A stretch of 64,000 nucleotides of DNA from Lepeophtheirus salmonis (Eukaryota; Arthropoda; Copepoda; Siphonostomatoida; Caligidae). The notes below the pieces were generated by a model that worked only from the letters and a program-made list of their open reading frames with translations, made no database searches and was not told the DNA's origin. The DNA lies in contig NC_052138.2 of the NCBI RefSeq assembly GCF_016086655.4, positions 4,898,001-4,962,000 on the forward strand, in the 5' to 3' direction. Positions 46,041-57,320 of the stretch are shown here, piece by piece (position 1 is the first letter of the stretch; every line of letters begins with the position of its first letter). Position numbers and translations under genes: made by a program.

Positions 46041-46639
46041 CTTTTATGTAAAACTATACTGATAAGTTACTGATTTTCATAAATCACACCAAAGTTTCGC
46101 AACTCAGAGTTGAGTTGGATTGAGTTACAGAGCCAAAGTTTCCTTTCTAAGTTGGTCTAATGTCATTAATACCATATATACAAATTTAATCAAGTCGTTT
46201 CCTCCTCTCAATTTATCATGGAATGACCCTTAAATATTTTTTTCTTTTGTTATTAAATAACGTTATACTCACTAAAATCCCCTGCTCAACTTTTATTTAC
46301 ATATGTCACAAGTCAAACCTTTAATTTTTTGAAAGACTATAATTTGTTATGCTCACGTTTATTGTGCCTGATTGTTTATTTGTATTTAGTTTTTCTTTCT
46401 GTCAATAGGGATTCAATGTTCAGTTTTGAATAGAAAAGACCTCCTCCATCTTTTGTATAAACACTCCCCCCGAAATAATCTTTTCAAATGATGTTCTAGG
46501 TGGTATTTGCATTATTGCTGGTTTTTATGACTTTACAAGTGCAATATGTAGCTAATATTTTTTACACATCTACAAATTTTGAGGTCTACTGCACTCCAAC
46601 AATACTTGAAGACTTTTTGGGGTGTGTAAATAAAGAAAC
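46041..46639. other. No confident gene
   Basis: AT-rich. A frame from about 46500 ('VFALLLVFMTLQVQYVANIF') begins after a TTCTAG that could be a splice acceptor. It runs into the family A repeat, and no donor or family resemblance is seen. Confidence 0.3.
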
Positions 46640-46860
46640 CGAAGATCAACATTGTAACCCTGATGATTTGAAGAATGTTTTGGAGGAGAGCTGCTTGGCT
46701 GTATTGACGTTGTATTTAGATTATCTACAATCAGCTGCGAGAGGGAGACGGAAATAAATAAGGAAATGGTCAACAATTGCTCCATTGTCGAACCTCAATT
46801 CTAATCTGAGTCCAACAAGGACTTACAATTATTGCAGCCATACCTCACTAACACGAAAAT
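46640..46860 (+). repeat. Repeat family A, copy 3
   Basis: AAACCGAAGATCAACATTGT, AAGAATGTTTTGGAGGAGAG, 'AATCAGCTGCGAGAGGGAGA' and 'GAGTCCAACAAGGACTTACA'. One of the two best preserved copies. Confidence 0.7.
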
Positions 46861-47539
46861 AAATTATGTATTTTGTTTTCCGCCTTCAATTAACTCCTCT
46901 CATTTGATACGTCATGGCTGTTTCATAATTTATTCTTTATGATAAATTAACGAAGTAATAACTTATTTTATTCCAAAACGGACTGAAATACAATTTCTTG
47001 TTGATCCCTCGTCGTTTATATAATGTATATATTGGCCATTTTATTATTTTTATGAATAAATTTTGGCCATTTAATAAAATATTATTGAGGAATATTATAA
47101 TTCAGTATCGAATACAATTCTCTATAGGATTACAATATTCTGAAATATATTATGTATGTAATTCATTTAAAAAGTTGTGGAAAGGTAATATGAGAGTAAT
47201 GGTCTGGTAGAACATAGGAGGTAAATAGCATTTGGTATGATTGACATACTTGGCTAATTGCCAAATGATTTAGGGACTTTTGTCTGTTGTTTTTGGAGGA
47301 AAGGTTGAGTGATTCACCAAAGGTAACGACGTGTTATAACTCCACAGCAAATTATGAATGTTACGCTCCGTATTATATGAGTATACGCAAATGTTCAATC
47401 AGGTTTTGTATAAAAGCAATAAAGACAATTCACTGATCCGGAATTAAATAGGAAGAAATTTCACTCTTCAGTTTGCATACTCCAAAAAAATGAACGACCT
47501 ACAAAATGCAACCAATTAGCAACATTATTTATTATCATA
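46861..47539. other. No gene seen; low-copy repeat
   Basis: 47080-47340 shares 'GAGTATCGAATA'-like and 'GTAACGACGTG'-like words with 59520-59760. Nothing coding was recognised. Confidence 0.35.
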
Positions 47540-47697
47540 TATGAAAATAATATTAAATTTTTTGTAAAAAAATTCAAAACTCTATAGCTATTCACAGAAA
47601 ATTAAATAAAATTTCAAATATAAAATTATCTAAGAAAAAAAATCCTTAATTTTTTTAGGGGGGGGGGCTACAACCACTTCAGCCCCCCCTGGGGACA
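47540..47697 (+). repeat. G/C-ended AT-rich family, right end
   Basis: A/T core with CTATAGCTATTCACAG, then a 10-G run, CTACAACCACTTCAG and CCCCCCTGGGG. The left end is missing. Confidence 0.6.
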
Positions 47698-48689
47698 ATA
47701 TCAATTTGGAGTCTTCCATTAAGTACTCACTCACTCATTGAATTCAAATGTTGTATTTCTTTCTTCTTTCATAATACTTGAAATATTATAATTAATTGAT
47801 ATTAAATTGATAAGGACTCATTAAACTTGCATGTTGAAGAGGTGTATAAAAACATGAAATGAGAAATTTACGTGTCTTAATAAAACCCAATGAAAAATAA
47901 AATAATTATATATATTTGATAAAGACTGCATCTTTATGCTTATAGAGTCCACCTGCCCATTTCTCATCCACCCCCCTCCCATACTTAAATATGTTAATTT
48001 ATTAGCATGGAAGCCGAAAATATTAGCTATATAATTAACTGCCAAAAGATAAATGATTAAAAAAATTGCGGAACACTTAGAAAGTATAAAAAATACGCAG
48101 ATAAATTTTTTTTAAATTACTTTTAAGAGTTTTTTTTTTAGACGGCTGGAAGTGCTAAAAAAAGTAAATTATGAATAATGAAAGTCATACATTTATTGTT
48201 TAAAAAAAAAAAAAAATTATAAACTCTGTGTATCAAAATGAATTAACAATATGTATGTTTCACGTATCACGCAACCTAGTATATATATTGTTGAACATAG
48301 TTTTAGATTCGGTGTATGTCACAAACTCGAGGAAATAACTAAGAACGTTTGTCATATTTATAGTCTCACTCAAAAGGACAATACAAAACAAACTACATAA
48401 GCTCCTGAAGAGTTGATATTTAGTGAAGAGGATAAATCACATTATATAACGTGTCGTAATATCTAAGACCATGACTCGAACAAATTCGGAAATATGATAA
48501 AGAGTAATTTATCAAAGCTTTTGTAAGGTGAGAAAAAAAGTAAAAGGCTGTGGTAACTTTATTTCTTAACTGATCTTATTCATTTTTTTACAAAAATCTA
48601 AATGATAACATGATTTTGACCTTCAATCAAAAAGAAAAAAAAATAGCCAATAGTTGGGACCACATATTGACAATGTTACTCTGCCTTCT
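47698..48689. other. No feature seen
   Basis: AT-rich with A- and T-runs; unassigned. Confidence 0.35.
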
Positions 48690-49260
48690 TGACACTCGCA
48701 GAAGATAAAGTCCAGAATACCCTCCATATCCTAGCACTGTAGGGACCTTCATTGGAAACCCGTTCAACATAGCCCCAGAAAAAATAGCTTACTCGGTTCA
48801 ATTCCGGAGAGTTATGAGGCCAAGAACTCGGCAGGACATACATCACATTTTCAGAATCAAGAAACTCCAGTGTTCTTTTGCTGGTGTGACAGGATCCCCT
48901 GTCTTGTTACCAGATCCAAGGTCGGCCATTCCTAATGTTGCAGATCTAGGTGAAACTTTGGTGAGCAGAATACTAATATAAACCTTCAGGCCCTGCTTGA
49001 ATATAAAGGGTGGCATAACGTGACCTTCAATGCTAACAACGCCAAGAACCATAACTTACTGTGAGTACTTGGCCTTCATGGTTCTAGAGAAGTTCTAAGG
49101 ATTTTTGGCTAACCATCTATTGTTCCTAGAGTTATGATTCTGAGTTTGATATGCTTCAATTTTTCTCATCTGAGAAGAACCAAGCATGATTTTTCACAGA
49201 AGGCTTCTGTTTAAGCTTGATCAAAGCCTTAGTTCGGTGACCCTTTTTTTCTCTGTTTGA
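48690..49260 (-). pseudogene. Mariner-type transposase, catalytic part, inactivated
   Basis: From 49230 down on the minus strand: 'KQKPSVKNHAWFFSDEKNW', holding the first catalytic Asp in S-D-E-K. After frame changes comes 'MVLGVVSIEGHVMPPFIFKQ', a conserved strand block. The region of the second Asp is not recognisable. The third block reads 'WPHNSPELNRVSYFFWG' where the family has S-P-D-L-N-P-L-D-Y, so the catalytic Asp is Ser. The end reads 'LSSASVKKAE' then a stop. No N-terminal HTH and no terminal repeats are seen. This lineage differs from the 19985/31439 type. Confidence 0.8.
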
Positions 49261-50132
49261 CGGGGTTAGTATATCTTCTTCCTTTTGGTTATTAACATCA
49301 GATGGACTAACTTTGCTTTATTAATATATATATTAAATAAAAAAAAGCTGCTTGGTGTATGAAAAGTGGAGTTTTTATTAATTTTTAATTAATAAAGTTG
49401 TAAGTTTCTTTTGATTAGATAAATATATAATTAATTTTGCTAATCAGTTCAATAGTTTTCTTGCATATTAAAATGTATTTTTATTTCTATGATAAATAAT
49501 ACCACCAGTGATACATGACTAGAAGGAACGTTTTACAACTGGAGTATTTTAATGGTTTTCTATGGTTGAAATTTTGAAATCTGTTTGTATTTAAACTCTT
49601 ATAGAAAAACATTTCGTGACTTACATATTTTTATCGTGTTTTATAATATATTTTCTAGATATTTTGAAGGCCGATTTTAACTTCTCTAATGTATGCATGA
49701 TTAAGTACACCCTAGACATTGCCCACAATAGTTTGCTCCATTAGCTTCAAAATTAATATTTAAAAAAAAAAACATTTTTAATCATACAAACCGCACAATT
49801 TTTTTTCTTATTTAAAAAAAAAACCTTTAAAATGATGAGAAAACCACAAATCAATTAGACAGATTTATTGCTGGCCAAATCCATTTTTTTTTCTTCTTTT
49901 TCTTATGGTTGTAGAAACAGCAGGGAAAGAGTGAATGTCATCTGTTATACGAAGCAGCATAGAGTAATGATTAATGAATTCAATTATATACGTTTTGAAA
50001 ATAGGGATTTTTGAATTATAATCAGGTAAGTTCACATAGATTGATTAACAGAGTAGTAAAATATATTACCACAAACGAGTGTCATACTTTTTGTAATTGG
50101 CAATTTGACGAGTTTATTTTTTATTTTCCAAG
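49261..50132. other. No feature seen
   Basis: Very AT-rich. The last 20 bases (TTTATTTTTTATTTTCCAAG) look like a splice acceptor tract for the candidate exon that follows. Confidence 0.35.
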
Positions 50133-50359
50133 GATTTTGTACCTATTCTTTCATTCCGGGGAGAAATCATTCAATTATTAAGGGCAAGTGTTCACGAAAT
50201 ATTGAAAATATGATTTTTTGGGACGTTATTAATGTAAGTCCTTATCGGAGTAGAATTGAGGATTCACACTGTAGTAATTCCAGTACAAATGCAGTGGGGG
50301 CAATAGGAAATTTTTCATTGGGTTGCAATGGGGACACTATGAAATATGTACTATCATGA
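50133..50359 (+). CDS. Candidate 3'-terminal host exon, unknown protein
   Basis: A pyrimidine tract ending TTTTCCAAG is followed by 75 open codons to a TGA at 50357-50359. The frame is not transposase-like and is rich in Cys, Ser and Asn: 'GFCTYSFIPGRNHSIIKGKC', 'IFWDVINVSPYRSRIEDSHC' and 'AVGAIGNFSLGCNGDTMKYV'. An AATAAA lies about 30 bp after the stop, as expected for a last exon. A GTAAGT also occurs inside at about 50233, so a shorter internal exon ending there is possible. No in-frame ATG start exists. The composition suggests a secreted, disulphide-bonded protein, but I recognise no domain and see no partner exon. It could still be chance. Confidence 0.35.
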
Positions 50360-52983
50360 TGCTTATGATCAAGTGAGATTTTTTGCTAATAAACATTTTA
50401 TATTTGCTAATTAAAGCAGGAATATAAAAATATACAAACACATAAAGTTTTCATTTCAATATTATATTGCTTAAATAAGTATACGACAGCATCAAAAAAA
50501 TGTATTGACTTATTTTTTTTCTAAGTACATATGTATTTACATAAGTACAATTCGTCTGTTATTGGGATTTAGAGCAAAGGCGTCTATAATTTTGTCCTTT
50601 GTCTAAATACATTTATTGATAGCATAGCACAGAATAGTTCAGAAATTTTAGTATAACCACTAATGAAATAATAATCATAATTGATAATTAGTTCTAAACA
50701 AACAGATTTATCCTCTTCTCGGAAAGATTTAAGCCTGCCCATCCTTTATAAATGCTTATCAAATCAACATAAACACCGGGTTGGCTAATGCTGACACTTA
50801 TAGATAATTTTGACACAAAAAGTATACATTTTAGCTAAGTATTTGTTCAGATATATATATATTATAAAACATTATATTTTAATTTTATATTATTAAATGG
50901 TCATAGTCTAGCATGTTGCTCAATTAATTAACATGCTTGTAATATATTATTAGTTTCAATATTCAGTTCACATAATTTATTCTGATTCAAACACTATGGA
51001 GGAGACTTGTTACACCCCATTTTGTCTATATATACTTGTACTATATATATATAAATATATTATTTGTAATTATGTTTTGTTTTTTTGTATAATTTCATAT
51101 TATAATTTGATTACCAATCAAAGTAAATAATAAAAAAAATATTTTTTTAAATTTTATTATTAACTATTCTCCATTTCTTTAAATGTTATATTTGTTTATC
51201 TTATTTAATTAATTATAAGTATTTACTTTATAATGACAAACTATAATAAAAAGTAAAATAAATGCTTGACAATAACAAATGGGAGTTTTTTATATTTTCT
51301 CCTGTTGTAAAATGTATAATCCTACCCTGTACCATATCTCCTACTAACCTGTACCATGTTTCCTCCTGGTGTATCAAATATCCTACTTTTGGCTTCATAA
51401 TAATATTTTATTGACTTTTTTGCTAACGTGTTGATAAATGTTTTTGTGTGATAGGGGGTGCATTGGCAATCATGGGAGTTCTAGAGCAGCCCTAGCCCCC
51501 TATCGCCGCCACTGCCTATATACCATTGAAGAGTCGGATATTAGCCTTCCTCTCACGGCTACTTGTAGTTCATTTAATAAAACGTCAAGACTGTTAAGCT
51601 GAACTCCTCCCAACAGTTATTCAAATTGTCAGGATTATCACGTTCATTTTCGTTTTCTGTTATTTTTATATACATCAGGTGCAACTATGGAAATAAAGCT
51701 TTAAACAAAGTAATGATTTTTTTATTGTGATTTGATGACGGATGAGTCAGCTAGTACTTTAGTCTCTAGAACGGTCTTTAACAAAAACAGTCCACTCTGT
51801 ATACACACTCGATTCTATATCACACGCCTGCAATATTTAATTAATACGACTAAATTGTTATTTCTCAGAGCAAAATATGTATAACATATATATATATTGG
51901 GGAGCATTATGTACAGTGCACCCTTTGTTTACCCTTGATGCTACAAGCTAGACGACTCCAGGATCAACTTTTACAACATTGTTATATCTTAGAGCAAAAT
52001 CCCTTCATTTGGCTCAAAGACTTACACATTCATACAGATAAAAAATGCTTTATTAATACAGATATTATGTACATATAAATATTTTTCTTTATTTTCAAGA
52101 CTTTATGTACAAAGGATAAGAATCCCTGCACTTAAATCAATCTTTTCCCACACTCAAAAAATACAAGGAATAATTGTAACAGGTGATGAATAAAACTTAC
52201 CTTGTCTTTCAATCTCTTTTTTTCACTCTAAAACATACCCTGAAATACCGTTATATGTACATATATATATTATTTTTTTCTTTAGACCCTATTCATATGT
52301 AACCTTGACCCAGATTCATTGCAAAATCCTTCACTCAAACAGCATCACAAAAACAGACAAGGTGCATTGAGTAGATTTTGACTGTTAATTGGGTATTTGT
52401 AAGAAAAAAAAGGTTTAATCCATTTGGGTATATTTATACCGCATAGTGGCACAAAGGGTGCCAAATAGAAGTGCATTGCTAATGTATACATCAGTTGATT
52501 TATGATCTCACAATTATCAAAAATGATTATATATTTTAGATGAATGGAATCTGATCTGTTGGCCTGTCAACACCGAGAGCAAACAAAATGAATCTTTATT
52601 AATAATTATTTTCTATTTCATACCGGGAAAAAATAAGGTCCCAAAATCAAATGAAGACTCTAAACAAGTGTTATCCCCGGGTACTAATATGTTCGTAGTG
52701 GTTTTGGTAGCAAAATTGACATACAGTAAAGGTAATAATTATTTGTCATAGCGGTTTTGATAGCAAAAAGGATATGTTTCCTTTGGTTCTTACCGACTGA
52801 ACCACTACCTCCAGCATTTTACCTCTTATTACAATAAATAACAACTATACAACCAAACATTCAAAATTTAAACAACCAAACATTCAAAATTTATACAACC
52901 ATACATTCAAATTTTTAACAGACAACGAACATAATTATTGATTTCACTGAATGACGCAGGTATTAGTGATGTTCAAATACATA
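50360..52983. other. Mostly unassigned AT-rich DNA
   Basis: An inverted GATAGGGGG / CCCCCTATC pair at about 51451-51507 brackets a 57-bp G/C-richer patch. About 51820-51950 matches 62870-62985 in reverse (CACACGCCTGCAATATTTAA). 52835-52925 holds short direct repeats of ACAACCAAACATTCAAAATT. Otherwise nothing. Confidence 0.4.
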
Positions 52984-53296
52984 CAGTCTTGGGCAGCAAA
53001 ACGTGGACTGTAAATTAATGTTAATTTTCTCATTAATATACGAAAGTTTATTAGTTATTTTTTGACATTCTGGTTAAGCCATCCTTCCTGTATAAAAACT
53101 ATAATACACATTTCGTCATCTCGTCATCATTGGTGAACCAAAAAGCAGCACAATCTCAGATCTTCTAGATACTGAAGTTGAGGAGGTGAGGATAATGGAC
53201 ATTGTGAAGTGCTCCAGGAGCCTGGTTTTCAAGGTGAACAAGAGTTTTAACAGAAGCCAAGAAGGTACAGTGTCCACGTTTTGCTGCCCAACACTC
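52984..53296 (+). mobile_element. Mariner-derived MITE with 25-bp inverted ends
   Basis: Left end CAGTCTTGGGCAGCAAAACG, right end (reverse complemented) GAGTGTTGGGCAGCAAAACG, continuing TGGAC in both; 23 of 25 positions match. A TA precedes the left end; the right flank has CA, one change from TA. Length 313 bp. Inside, at about 53150-53275, is a frame reading 'ISDLLDTEVEEVRIMDIVKC', then 'SRSLVFKVNKSF', the first HTH of a mariner transposase. So this MITE arose from a coding mariner by a large internal deletion. Confidence 0.85.
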
Positions 53297-53339
53297 CATT
53301 AGCATGAAAGCTGGAAAGAATGTTTTTTTTTTCTAAAAG

Positions 53340-53640
53340 TTGAGTGTCAGTTAGTGTAACAAATTATTCATGTGAATCATTTGGGTACATCGCAAATCAA
53401 ACTCTTACAGTAGCCAAGATTGATTGTCTCACTAAAAGAATGATAAATTGATCAATATCAGTCTCTTAACCCAAATAAAGGTTCTAAACTATAGGCTACA
53501 TTATTAGGTATCTTAATTCATACCACAAATTTGAATACAAGCCCTGTAATTAACACAAACATGTCTTTGAAATATTATGCAGTGCATACAAGTATATGTT
53601 TTGCAAAAGTAGTAAATGTATAAGCAAATTATACAAGTTT
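53340..53640 (+). repeat. Repeat family F, partial copy
   Basis: ACAAATTATTCATGTGAATC and 'TACATCGCAAATCAAACTCT' resemble 23238-23290 (ACAAATTATTCACATAAATC, CACCACAAATTACACTTG). Confidence 0.4.
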
Positions 53641-54019
53641 CAACCACAAAATGAGATGAATAATATCATTTGAAGGATTTACAGTACTTGGGATTAGCAC
53701 AATCCAATAACTGAACATTCTATGGATGATCCATATATTAAGGGTGCTTCATTTAAAAAAATATGTGGCACAGTCACACATTTATAAATCTTCTTCATTA
53801 TTAATAAAACTAAATCGAACTTCTGGGTATTTCTAATAGTATCAAGTCTTGCTTCCTTCAATCGAAAAGGTTGTCCCATTAAGGAAATTAAGGCATTTGA
53901 TTATTTGACCATGGGATACAATTTGAATTTGAGTATTCAATGAGTTGAGTCAATTTGACTGAATTGGCGTAAAAAAGTATTTAATAAGTAATGTAGATTC
54001 AACTTAAGTTTTACTCTAG

Positions 54020-54370
54020 CAAGTACAAAATAATTTATGAATCTATGAAAAGACGTCACGGGGTGCACTGCATATAATGCTCCCTGATTCGTATACCAAT
54101 AAACTGTAAAAGAAAAAAGGGAGCATAATATGCAGGGAGCACTCTATAAAATGAATGAAATCTCACAAACGTTTAGCCCAACTCATATTATAAAAAGAAA
54201 AAGAAAAGGGAAGTACTTTATATAAAATTAAAAAAACAAAAACAAAAATGAATCTAACTATAGATGAGGTTTAAGGAAGAGCTAAAATATGATCAAATCA
54301 TTTTTTTTTTCTCTCCCTGTTTAATTTTTATTTTCTATTCTTGAGGATAGAATATTTTAGTATTGAGTGA
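54020..54370 (+). repeat. Repeat family E, copy 2
   Basis: TGCACTGCATATAATGCTCC, 'GCAGGGAGCACTCTATAAAA', GGGAAGTACTTTATATAAAA and TTTTAGTATTGAGTG. Partner of 35360-35660 with a longer spacer between the two GCTCCC / GGGAGC arms. Confidence 0.6.
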
Positions 54371-54735
54371 GGAGCAACATGTGACTTTGGTGATGGACAA
54401 AGGAAGTATTTTTAGGGTGTTATCCTCTATCTTATTAAAGCTAAATTTGTGTGATCATATACGCTTAATAACTCTGGGCAATGTCAAAAAACCAAGAAAA
54501 ACTAATACGGAAGATATTTATGGAATAAAAAAGAAGAATTGGGATTTTCTTCTTATCTTTGTGTTTCTTCTATATTGTTTTTATATTGACGTACCACATA
54601 TGTAATATATAAATATATAATGCCAATAACAGTCTTACTTGAGATGAAGAAAAGGAGCAGATGTGCTTCTTTCAAGGTCAATCAAAGAGATGTCCATTGT
54701 ATGTAGTTGGTTAGTTCAAGTTCTAATAAATGAGT

Positions 54736-54743
54736 GTAAAAAG
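54736..54743. repeat. 8-bp target site duplication, left
   Basis: GTAAAAAG, identical to 55871-55878. Confidence 0.85.
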
Positions 54744-55870
54744 TAGTGATGGAACGATTCCTAAAAAAAATTATGTTCCCGATTCCGATTCTTTAATATT
54801 TTAAATAATAGTTAATAAATACAATTTGCTATGAGGGGCGTACATAAGATAATATACCGGTAGTTCCATGAATACACGGACTATTTGTGGCAAATAATTA
54901 AATATGTAATAAAATTCGTATGACGTATTTTTTTTGAGAATTATATAATAGAGAATTTATTCTGGTATAAAATTTAATATAATTGCTGAATAAAACCGCC
55001 ATCAGCTTCTATGACACCCTCCAAGCGCCTGCGGAAGGCCTTGCACGCATTGATGATGTAATGGTCCTCCATGGCTGCCCATTGCTCATTGACGCTGGCC
55101 TTCAATGAGTCCAAATTCGGGTGGCGGGTAGCATTCTTCTCAATTTGGTAGTCTAGGCAAATCAGGTGATTGAGGTGGCAACCATTTTTGGCCTCTCAAT
55201 AAACGACTTTTTTGATGCAAAAACAAAGCCAAACCACACACCGAGTTACTTGTCTGGATATTTTTATTTTTGGTCACAGGTATTGAGAGTGGCAATATAC
55301 AATTTGATAGGTTTTAATTTTCGTAAAAACTTTTTTTATACAATATACAGTAAGAAAAATTTTAAAAATCAAAACCAAAATTTATTTATTCTCATAAATA
55401 AAATTTTTTGGAAAAACATTTCAAAAATTCACAGCTGTTCACAAAAAAAAGTTTTTGAATAAAAATTTCTAAAATCAACAGCTGTTTGAAAAAAAATAAT
55501 ATTTTGGGGAAAAAAAATTTCAAAAATCCTCAGTTTTTTAAAAAAAGTTTTAAAAATTAAATTTGCAATATAAAATTTATGAAAAGAAAATTCAAATATT
55601 AAATTTTTTCGGAGAAAAATGTCAAAAATACATAGTTATTTAAAGAAAATTAAATTTTTTGGAGAAAAATTTTGAAAAATTTTACTAAATATTAAATTTT
55701 ATAGTAAATATCAAAATCCTGAAATTGGGGTTTATTTTTTTCATAATTTAGAAAAGTAATAAATAATAATTAGAATTGCAAATTAAGCATAATTTTCTCC
55801 ATGAAAATCCCAATTCCGATTCCAGAATAAACACCCAACTCTCTTCTTTCTATTAATTGTCACATCACTA
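54744..55870 (+). mobile_element. hAT-like non-autonomous element, perfect target duplication
   Basis: Starts TAGTGATGGAACGATTCC; the reverse complement of the right end reads TAGTGATGTGACAATTAA. An exact 8-bp direct repeat GTAAAAAG flanks it, the length expected for hAT. Subterminal GATTCCGATTC repeats follow. The interior has TTGCTATGAGGGGCGTAC, the same junction as in 9649-10313, then a nested mariner fragment and a long A/T core of the G/C-ended family. Length 1127 bp. It has no hAT coding part and must have moved with a transposase supplied elsewhere. Confidence 0.85.
54980..55180 (-). pseudogene. Mariner transposase C-terminal fragment nested in the hAT-like element
   Basis: On the minus strand, 'DYQIEKNATRHPNLDSLKAS' leads directly into 'VNEQWAAMEDHYIINACKAF' and then 'RRRLEGVIEADGGFI'. 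These are well-kept C-terminal words of a mariner transposase: H-P-N, L-K-A-S-V, W-A-A-M, C-x-A-F-R-x-R-L-E and G-G-F-I. The catalytic part upstream is lost. No stop interrupts this piece, so it is younger-looking than most relics in the window. Confidence 0.8.
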
Positions 55871-55878
55871 GTAAAAAG
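55871..55878. repeat. 8-bp target site duplication, right
   Basis: GTAAAAAG directly after the right end; pairs with 54736-54743. Confidence 0.85.
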
Positions 55879-56885
55879 AAATTGTTTCATTGGAATACAT
55901 TAAATAATGGAGTCATTTTTTTTCCTTTCTGTATTTTTTTCAAATTTTATATTCTGGGATACACCATTCTTTTATTTCCAAGAAACTGTTGATTACCTTT
56001 GAAAAGTAATGAAGACTCAAATTAGAAAAAGGGCTAAAAGTCATTCAATTTTTTTACCAATCATATTTCCTAATAAAATTTGTCATTAAATTATTTCCAA
56101 AATGAAAATAGTAAAGAAACACATTTATAATATAATATAGGTCAACATATAGTCCCAAAATATTGCTGATAACCATAGTTAATAAATTAACAACTCTCAT
56201 TTGAAATCCTTTTAGGCCTAGGTTTGTGATTAACCGAATGTTCATTCTCTTTTATTAAATGATTCCATAACAAAGTTTAATTGAATTTAAATCCTTCCTT
56301 TTTTTTTTTTGAAAAAAAAAAACAACTCCCTTTCTGTTTAAACCGGGCCATGTTTAATAACGAACAATTAAAAAAAAAAAAAAAAAAAAAATGGATGCCT
56401 TTAACAAGTTTGATAAATACTCATACATGTATATATATTTTTTTTTTGTTAAAGAATTTGTGTTTGATTATTATTTCTTATCTGTATCTCAAACCCATTC
56501 CGGAACGACATCAACTAACAATCCTCTAGAGTTAAACATGACAAGGCTCATCTTTTTTTTATAGTTTTTTGAGAATGTATCATAAAAATAAATACTTTTT
56601 GATGTGTGTATTGTTTATTTGACGGTTAACATGATGTGTTTTTTCCCCTTCGTTTCTTGTAATGGCGATATGAATTAAAAGAAGGGGTCAATTACCTGGT
56701 TATGATATTCAAGTCCACTTAGGTATAACTCATTTGTTGTTTATTCAGATGCTATAGAGGGTGCGACCACTATTTAACAACCAATACCATTTAAAAAAAG
56801 TGATTTTCTTCTAAACTAATTATCCGATTTGAATAAAAACTAATGCTAAATAACAGCGGAATAATTTATAATTATCATTATTCAT
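55879..56885. other. No gene seen; A-tract
   Basis: AT-rich with a run of about 22 A at 56370-56391. No supported frame. Confidence 0.4.
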
Positions 56886-57104
56886 ATTAGGGGGTCATGC
56901 ATTTATGACGTCAAAAAAAAAGTACAATTTTACACCCCCCTCCCCCGGTCTCTGTTTTTCCAAAACAGAGACCGGAGGTTTTGTTGATCAGTTCTAGTTA
57001 TAGCAGACTCTAAAATATTCCATACCCCTCTCACCATCATCAAATACCTTTAAATCGGTACCCCCTCCCCATCAACTTTATGTCATAAATATATGACCCC
57101 TAAT
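56886..57104. mobile_element. Small foldback MITE with central hairpin
   Basis: Ends are inverted: ATTAGGGGGTCATGCATTTA on the left and, reverse complemented from the right, ATTAGGGGTCATATATTTAT, both continuing to GAC. The match is over about 24 bp with one gap and two changes. At 56945-56975 lies a perfect hairpin. Flanks show no clear duplication, so the superfamily is undecided. Confidence 0.65.
56945..56975. repeat. Perfect 14-bp stem hairpin
   Basis: CCGGTCTCTGTTTT, three-base loop, AAAACAGAGACCGG, inside the MITE at 56886-57104 and flanked on its left by a C-run. Confidence 0.85.
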
Positions 57105-57109
57105 CGCCT

Positions 57110-57320
57110 TTGGTGTCAATAATGCCCTTAACTCGCCCTCATAAACGGAATCAGGATATAATAATGGCAGCCTCCTTGGGCAAATTCTGCCCTTACCCAA
57201 TGATCATCTTGGACATCAGATAGGATTTGGTGTTACAGGAGGATCTTTTTCCAATCTCAACACTGTCTCGTCCAGCGCGGATCGCAACATCGACTGTCTG
57301 CCTTTTCCAAGATTGTAGAA
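57110..57320 (-). pseudogene. Mariner-type transposase C-terminal scrap (tentative)
   Basis: On the minus strand 'SSCNTKSYLMSKMIIG', a stop, 'GQNLPKEAAIIISRFRL', a stop, then 'GRVKGIIDTKGD'. The C-N-T-K...L, then R-F-R-x-R and K-G-D order fits the end of the mariner lineage seen at 48690-49260. Two stops and no neighbouring blocks make this weaker than the other calls. Confidence 0.45.

Noticed and set aside
46500..46757. 85-codon hydrophobic plus frame
   Set aside because: Half of it is repeat family A and no ATG starts it; kept only as a remark.
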